Origin: Candidatus Methanomethylophilaceae archaeon
GTDB taxonomy: Archaea > Thermoplasmatota > Thermoplasmata > Methanomassiliicoccales > Methanomethylophilaceae
Direction of reading: 5' to 3'
Length of the DNA: 5,282 nt
NCBI GenBank assembly: GCA_016297775.1
Contig: JAEDGA010000067.1
Location: forward strand, 1 to 5,282
Positions 5,250-5,282 of the stretch are shown here, piece by piece. Position numbers and translations under genes: made by a program. Each line of letters begins with the position of its first letter. The stretch's first letter is position 1. The notes beneath the pieces are model-generated. The model saw only the letters and a program-made list of their open reading frames with translations. It ran no database searches and was not told the DNA's origin.

Positions 5250-5282
5250 TATCGGCCCGCGAGTGCCGTTTGTGATTTCAGA

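Overview
The window most likely comes from a methylotrophic methanogenic archaeon. The left end holds a methanol methyltransferase pair, mtaC followed by mtaB. The promoters look archaeal (TATA boxes, one probably leaderless gene), and there is a geranylgeranyl-reductase-type flavoprotein of the kind archaea use on isoprenoid lipids. The style of the proteins and the moderate GC content suggest Methanomassiliicoccales (H2-dependent methyl-reducing methanogens of guts and wetlands). That placement is inference; no rRNA or other marker gene is present.

Layout. Positions 1-1133 (minus strand) carry mtaC and the first 117 codons of mtaB, two bases apart, each with a strong Shine-Dalgarno site. 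MtaB transfers the methanol methyl group to the corrinoid carried by MtaC, the first step of methanogenesis from methanol. Positions 1134-1440 are an AT-rich divergent control region with TATA-like boxes for both directions and three clear inverted repeats. Positions 1441-2946 (plus) encode a long, divergent DDE transposase-like protein of the IS4/IS1634 type. It keeps the likely catalytic triad but has lost several family motifs, and no terminal inverted repeats were found around it.

Positions 2947 to about 3636 hold no convincing intact gene. There are short overlapping ORF pieces, one faintly like the C-terminal end of an M20-type amidohydrolase, plus small hairpins and a short direct repeat. 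This looks like decayed sequence. Positions 3664-4710 (plus) encode a geranylgeranyl reductase family FAD protein. Its stop codon lies inside the ribosome binding site of the next gene (4716-5249), a small protein that is almost entirely coiled coil, so the two are probably translated together.

No CRISPR array, tRNA, rRNA or established novel system is visible. The points most worth a second look are the possibly domesticated transposase with a palindrome over its promoter, the palindrome just downstream of the mtaC TATA box, and the coupled reductase/coiled-coil pair.
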